Source: Melastoma dodecandrum (taxonomy: Eukaryota; Streptophyta; Magnoliopsida; Myrtales; Melastomataceae). Taken from it: 64,000 nt of DNA. The notes beneath the pieces were generated by a model. That model made no database searches and was not told the origin of the DNA. It was given only the letters and a program-made list of their open reading frames with translations. Positions 57,993 through 64,000 of this stretch are shown piece after piece (position 1 is the stretch's first letter; each line of letters opens with the position of its first letter). The position numbers and the translations under genes were made by a program. The stretch is taken from contig JARUPY010000606.1 in assembly GCA_029817715.1 (NCBI GenBank), forward strand, positions 2,170,001 to 2,234,000, in the 5' to 3' direction.

Positions 57993-59767
57993 TAACGTAG
58001 CGTGGAAGTGTTAGGATAAACAAGAAACAATAGCTTCTTAGGAAAGATTGCCAGCAACGATTCTCACGGAGAAAATACCCTCAAAGTGTCTAAATAATAT
58101 CAAAATAGTCAATTCTCCTAATGTGTTGCCTAGCAAAGCTATTTATAATCCTAAGATTATTCTATATAAAAATTCTAACAAATAATCAAAAAAGATATTA
58201 TCCTAATAGTAAACGATTCCTTAAATAATTGAGATCCCCGGAATATTATTTCCTTCCAAATGAGACCCGGTAGGCCCTGCCACCTAGACTCTAGACTGGT
58301 AGATTGTGCCTCGTAGACCCTGGACTGGTAGACTAATCCTCGTAAACTCAACTTCGTAGACTCGATCTTCAGGTGATCTCCCAGTAGGCTTGATCTTCAA
58401 GCGGCCTTTCTTCTTCCATATTACGCCTTAGATGACCGAATCCCGGTAAACCCGGTAAACTTGACCTTCAACCGATATTCTTTTGCCCTTCGCCTTGATT
58501 GCCTAGTGTGGGGCTAATTTGTCCATATATTTCATTGACACCTCGTCTGCATCATAACTATTGGTTCCTGTTTTGAGGGGGATAAAGGAGACTGCGAGGG
58601 AGACTAAGATGATGCCTGCCTTAGTGATGGATGAAGCACTGAAGGTGGAGGAGTTTGGTGTTGGTGGAGTTCCTAAGCTAGTGAAAGGGGTGTTAGAGGA
58701 GCCCAAGGCATATTGTCTAAAAAGAACGAGTATGAATATTTCACATTGAAAGTCCTCAAAATCGGCATAGTCAAAGGAATATCAACAACATAACAATTAT
58801 AGTTAATCCTTCGGTCAATCTTGTTTGGCCCATCCTTTCGTGGTTGCAACTTGTTGTAAGTAATCATGGGAATCTATTCCTTCCAAAGAAAATCCATCAC
58901 CTGATGTCCTACCTCAAAGAGTTGTGGCGTCTATTGCCTGTCGTCCACGTCCTTCTTGGGAGAGACTAGTGTTGTTCCACACATAGACTCAGATTGTCCC
59001 TAATAAATCCTTGGTCTGGCAATTCCTGAGTTGTTACTCTTCTTATCACGTGTTAAATTTGATATACTTGCTCTTGGTACCATGTTTATGGCAAGTTTAT
59101 CAATGGTGGAAATCTCTCTAGTAAATTATGTGGGCTCACTTCCTTGGGCTCTTCTAACACCCCTTTCACTAGCTCAGGAACTCCACCAACACCAAACTCC
59201 TCCACATTCAGTGCTTCATCCATCACAAAGGCAGGCATCATCTTAGTCTCTCTCGCAGTCTCCTTTATCCCCCTCAGAACAGGAACCAATAGTTATGATG
59301 CAGATAAGGTGACAATGAAATATATGGACAAATTAGACGCACATGAGGCAATCAAGGTGAAGGGAAAAGACTATCGGCTGAAGGTCAAGTTTACCAGGTC
59401 TATCAGGACCCGGTCAACAAAGGCGTAATACGGAAGAAGAGAGGCCGCTTGAAGAACAAGCCTACCGGGAGACAGTCGAGTCTACCAGTCCAGGGTTTAC
59501 GAGGCAGAGTCTACCAGTCCTCATTTGGAAGGAAATAATATTCGGGAGGATCTTAATTATTAAGGAATTCATTAATTTTAAGATAATATCTCTTTTGATT
59601 ATTTGGTAGGATTTTCTGGAATATTCTTCGTATTATAAACAGCTTTGCTAGGCAAGACATTAGGAGAATTGACTATTTTCAGATTATTCAGACACTGTGA
59701 GGGGATTTACTCTAGGATTCAATCGTAGCTATTGGTTCCTGTTTTATCCTAACACTTCTACGCTGCA
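57993..59767. mobile_element. Gypsy fragment between two inverted LTR-like arms
   Basis: The left arm (57,993-58,733) and right arm (59,130-59,767) are reverse complements. The left start GTAGCGTGGAAGTGTTAGGA pairs with TCCTAACACTTCTACGCTGC at the right end, and CCTTGGGCTC(C/T)TCTAACACC marks both inner ends. The ~400-bp centre (58,735-59,130) encodes, on the minus strand, the C-terminal gypsy pol block KLQPRKDGPNKIDRRINYNC then YVVDIPLTM and TFNV. Two apparently coding frames (58,561-58,749 + and 59,086-59,289 -) are mirror copies produced by the arms, not separate genes. Confidence 0.75.
58735..58930 (-). pseudogene. Ty3/gypsy pol C-terminal fragment
   Basis: Minus strand reads DFLWKEWIPMITYNKLQPRK and continues to NCYVVDIPLTM ... 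FNVKY, which is the post-integrase 'KL-x-P-R-K-x-G-P ... N-A-Y-x-x-D-L-P ... F-N-V' module of plant gypsy elements. No RT or integrase core is nearby. Confidence 0.75.
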
Positions 59768-61082
59768 TCAATGGCGAATAATACCAGGACTATAGAAGCT
59801 TTATCTCACGAATCTTTTGGAAGATAGCGAAGAACAAAGGGGCTTATGGACGTGGACAAAACTTCGTTGTCGATCGTGTGAGAGGAGAATTTTCGAAAGA
59901 TTCGCTAAGCCAAGAAACTCCTCACTCATGAGGTGCGCCCTTAAATAAGGGGAGGGGAGGGCCATTATTGATACAAAATATTCTCATGGGTCATTACGGG
60001 CAAGACGATGTGGTGGACTTTGAATTTGGCTGGAATATCTGGAATATGAGTCAGGTCATGGATTGAGTCACCATACAAGCAAGACTATGAATTACGCTTG
60101 AATATAAGCTAGATTTAAATAAGGTCGACATATGAGCTAGATCTAATATACCATCACCCAATGGGTTTGACTCATTATTTATTTTAACCAAAAATTATTT
60201 AATGGATTGAGTGTATCATTATTTATAGATTGAGTTCAAATATAATAGTGCGAAAAAATGGCATTATTTCGACCTTAGTAACATTTTAATGTCTTCGAAT
60301 ATCAAACACCTAACTCTCCCGATTACTTTGGTGGGGCGCGAAACATGACAGTTGTTCCAAGCAATTTTGCAGCAGCCACGTGATTGTCTCATAATGCCCG
60401 AATTACATTAGTTGTAATAACATCCTCCTTCCAGAATGCGATGAACTCATTACGTTGGAAGGGGAGAGTAAGTTAAGAAAGAGATTGATCGCCTCATGAT
60501 TGAAGTAAGTCTTCATCTAACCTTGTCCACTTACTGTTTGTCAAGGCTCTTAATTTTCTTGATTCAACGAACTAATCCATTCATTCATCCAATCCAACGT
60601 TTCCCAATTTCCTTCAAGAACAGCTCACTCATTCCCAGATGATGTCCTCTTGTGTTTTGTATCAATATGTAACCTCCCAACTATACCAAATGTAACAACT
60701 TCCTCATTTACCAGCTACGTAGGAAGTGCGTTGTTCATGCATTCGGTGCTGCCAATCATTACTGCTTTCTAGCGCAGCAGATGAACTGCAACATGTGTTT
60801 GTACCAAAATGATGTTCCCCAAAGATTTCATCACTCCATTCCCACGTCTTTCATCTTCATCAACTGGTTTCGTGAGACGAGCTGGTTGGTGTTTGTTGTC
60901 TCAATTGACAAAAAAAGGACAAACAAAACATAATTCCAAAAGTTTTTTGTCTGAGTTTGTGGGGGTTCCCTTCACGGGTCTTGATTCCCTCGTCCTCTTC
61001 TTAACCTGGACAAGACTTTCTTCTCTTTGTCCTAAAAGTTGTTCTGTTCCCTTTCATACTCACCAAAGAAAAAACGTCACCA
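59768..61082. promoter_or_regulatory. Intergenic; upstream region of the peroxidase gene
   Basis: No gene or repeat recognised in 59,768-60,800. The frame 60,809-61,195 (+) overlaps the peroxidase start in another frame and is not a gene. The segment 60,800-61,082 probably holds the leader of the peroxidase. Confidence 0.4.
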
Positions 61083-62333
<1,251 letters not shown>

Positions 62334-62805
62334 TTAGTTATTGGGTCTTCTCTTAATTGGGATTGGGGAATTTTGGGTCCATTCTTTCTTTCTTTCTATT
62401 TTCTGTTTAATACTCGTATTGGATGTAATTGAAGATTGTGTGGTATTAATTGAGTTGAGATTGGCAGTCTGAATCACTGCATTGGGTCCTGATTTGAGGC
62501 AGGGGCAGAGCTGTGAATTCAACCTAATGAATGAATGATAATTCAATGGATGAAGATTCAGTGAATGCAAGTAGTTGAAGAGTTCTGTCCAATCATTCAT
62601 GCAGAAGCTGGATTTAGTAGTTTCTGCGACTGTCATATCATAGCATTCAACCGTACCGATGTCCTTCTCTGGAAATATTATGCATATAACTACGCAGTGC
62701 TCAAGGTCCAATATTGAAAAGCAAAGGTTCTCGGTATGTTTCTCATAAAATCCGTGTAGATTCTTCCCCCAACTAACGAAGAGATCTCCATGAATCTAGG
62801 AACTA
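62334..62805. other. Peroxidase 3' side
   Basis: Contains the probable 3' untranslated region (AATACTCG...GGATGTAATTGAAG at about 62,410). No gene recognised. Confidence 0.4.
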
Positions 62806-62816
62806 CAGCTCCCATA

Positions 62817-62849
<33 letters not shown>
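62806..62849 (-). rRNA. Plastid-type 16S rRNA fragment (44 bp), organelle-derived insert
   Basis: On the minus strand it reads GTTCCCGGGCCTTGTACACA then CCGCCCGTCACACTATGGGA and GCTG, the universally conserved 3' decoding region of 16S rRNA in its chloroplast form. Only this short piece is present, so it is a non-functional insert. Confidence 0.85.
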
Positions 62850-62929
62850 AAGAAGGTAATTTTAATATGGCCAATTTCCCCTCTTTTGCAATCAGTTTTA
62901 CGACTTTTTTCCGTTGGTTCCACCTGTTA

Positions 62930-63060
62930 GGAACTACCCGTAATAACGAACAAAATGGATCTGTTTATCATTCTCGAACGGAGAGATCCGTGAATCGGAA
63001 TCCTAATGCATATAGATACAAATGGTCCAATGGGAGCAAGAATTTCCAACCTACGGAAAC
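62930..63060 (+). pseudogene. ycf2: Plastid ycf2 fragment (NUPT)
   Basis: [20 protein letters not shown] followed by GSKNFQ at 62,971-63,050 matches a known internal region of plastid Ycf2. Homology stops right after, and the following sequence ([13 protein letters not shown]) does not continue Ycf2. It lies ~120 bp from a 16S fragment that is far from ycf2 in a normal plastid genome, so the block is rearranged. It might have come via the mitochondrial genome. Confidence 0.75.
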
Positions 63061-64000
63061 ACATATGGGTCGGGGAAAGGATCCCCCGAATAAATCCATT
63101 CATTCCGAAACTCTGAGAATATCCTTAGCATTAGTAACACAACTAGCAAGGAAAATTTGAGGCAAGAGTATGCTTACTCATGCTCGAAACCAGGTTCGTC
63201 TTTGTGGCGACCAGTTTGAGCAACTCCACGAATATGAGTATCTACATTCATTTGAGGCCATTTCTATGCAAGTTAATATTATCTTGTACGGGTTAAACGG
63301 GAAACTTTGTATGATCCCAGATGCAGAGGACACTTACATATAGATCCTGCCGCAGTCAAAAGTGTCAATACTTATGGAAGTGGCATTTTGCCTGACTATT
63401 GCGAAGCATCCAGGATAGCTGAGGCTACAAACAAGGCTTCCTTACCAACGGGTATGATCTCCAAGTTCCTGCCATCATTCCAGAAAGTTAGTTCCTTCAC
63501 TCATATTTAATAAAAGTCACCATGGAGAAGATTGTCCGGGAGGATGTGATCCACAACGGAGCTGCTTACTCTGTATTCTTGAGGCATTCAAAAGCAGAGA
63601 TCATCTTGCAGCACACTTCGATCAGGGATGACCCTTTCTGATCTTCAGTAGAATCCGCAGAGACTTCATGGAGGTCAGGATTGTTGGCAAGAGACAAATG
63701 AGACTGGGTGCAATTCAGAGGAATTCCATTTTATTTTAAGCTAATAACCAGAATTATTTCCAATGCAAATGTAAAGGCTTCCAAATTATTGACCTTGAAA
63801 GCATGTGCCAGAAGCAACTGGATTGTGTTACTGCCGATCTTCTTCGTGATGCCTTTTAGGGAAGATGGTTCTGAAAGAGATTTCAATACTCCATTAAATG
63901 TATAGTGATTGCTGGAGTCACTCCCTTTTCTGGTACGTACAGTGGGCTGGGGCCAAAGGGAGAACAAAGTTCAGGAATAGAAATAATACACGAATATGTG
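63061..64000. other. Window end, no gene assigned
   Basis: Plus frame 63,307-63,510 and minus stretches near 63,540-63,700 (LANNPDLHEVSADSTEDQKG) look mildly protein-like, but I find no family, no start and no clean splice series. They could be the 3' part of a gene that continues beyond the window, or decayed exons. Confidence 0.3.

Noticed and set aside
58561..59289. Two similar 'proteins' beginning MVPVLRGIKETARETK on opposite strands
   Set aside because: They are mirror copies caused by the inverted LTR-like arms, not genes.

Overview
The window is nuclear DNA of a flowering plant, very probably a eudicot. The evidence is GT-AG spliced genes of plant-only families (PORR, CHUP1/IPGA1-like, class III peroxidase, NCL exchanger), plant Ty1/copia, Ty3/gypsy and Mutator-like elements, an endogenous plant pararetrovirus, and a small patch of plastid-derived DNA. 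I cannot name the species.

Layout. 1-7.05 kb: the 3' part of a large Mutator-like element. It holds a decayed FAR1/MURA-type transposase with a SWIM zinc finger (+) and, tail to tail with it, a multi-exon Ulp1-protease-like gene (-), followed by an AT-rich tail with three ~116-bp tandem repeats. 8.6-27.4 kb: a compact gene island with a 14-3-3 protein (-), a DUF676 serine esterase (-), a PORR organelle RNA-binding protein (+), a bHLH51-like transcription factor (+), an ATI3-like ATG8-interacting protein candidate (+) and a CHUP1/IPGA1-like actin/microtubule-associated protein (-). For all of these except the single-exon PORR gene I rebuilt exon boundaries whose phases sum to a whole number of codons. 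28-44 kb: a graveyard of mobile and viral DNA. It contains a degraded endogenous caulimovirid (coat, movement, protease, RT, RNase H in that order), a broken plant-mobile-domain gene, a copia fragment, and an internally deleted copia element with a 2,905-bp solo LTR nested in it, flanked by a perfect AATTC duplication. 44.9-46.4 kb: a Nudix hydrolase (-). 47.1-48.4 kb: a fold-back element made of AGTAAA/TTTACT words. 48.77-57.14 kb: an EF-hand sodium/calcium-exchanger-like gene (NCL, -). Its first intron is 6.6 kb long because a copia element (51,034-55,319, TSD CAAGA) landed inside an older hAT-like sequence. 58-59.8 kb: a gypsy fragment between two LTR-like arms in inverted orientation. 61.1-62.3 kb: a peroxidase 19-like gene (+). 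62.8-63.05 kb: a plastid-derived mosaic of 16S rRNA and ycf2.

How it fits together. The host genes are unrelated housekeeping, signalling and organelle-support genes, with no operon-like logic. The rest records successive insertions: DNA transposons, then LTR elements nested in them, recombination to a solo LTR, and captured viral and plastid DNA. The features most worth following up are the oversized NCL intron with a diverged first transport repeat, the CP-before-MP endogenous pararetrovirus, the nested solo LTR with two internal duplications, the inverted LTR pair, and a 90-nt stop-free intron in the CHUP1-like gene.
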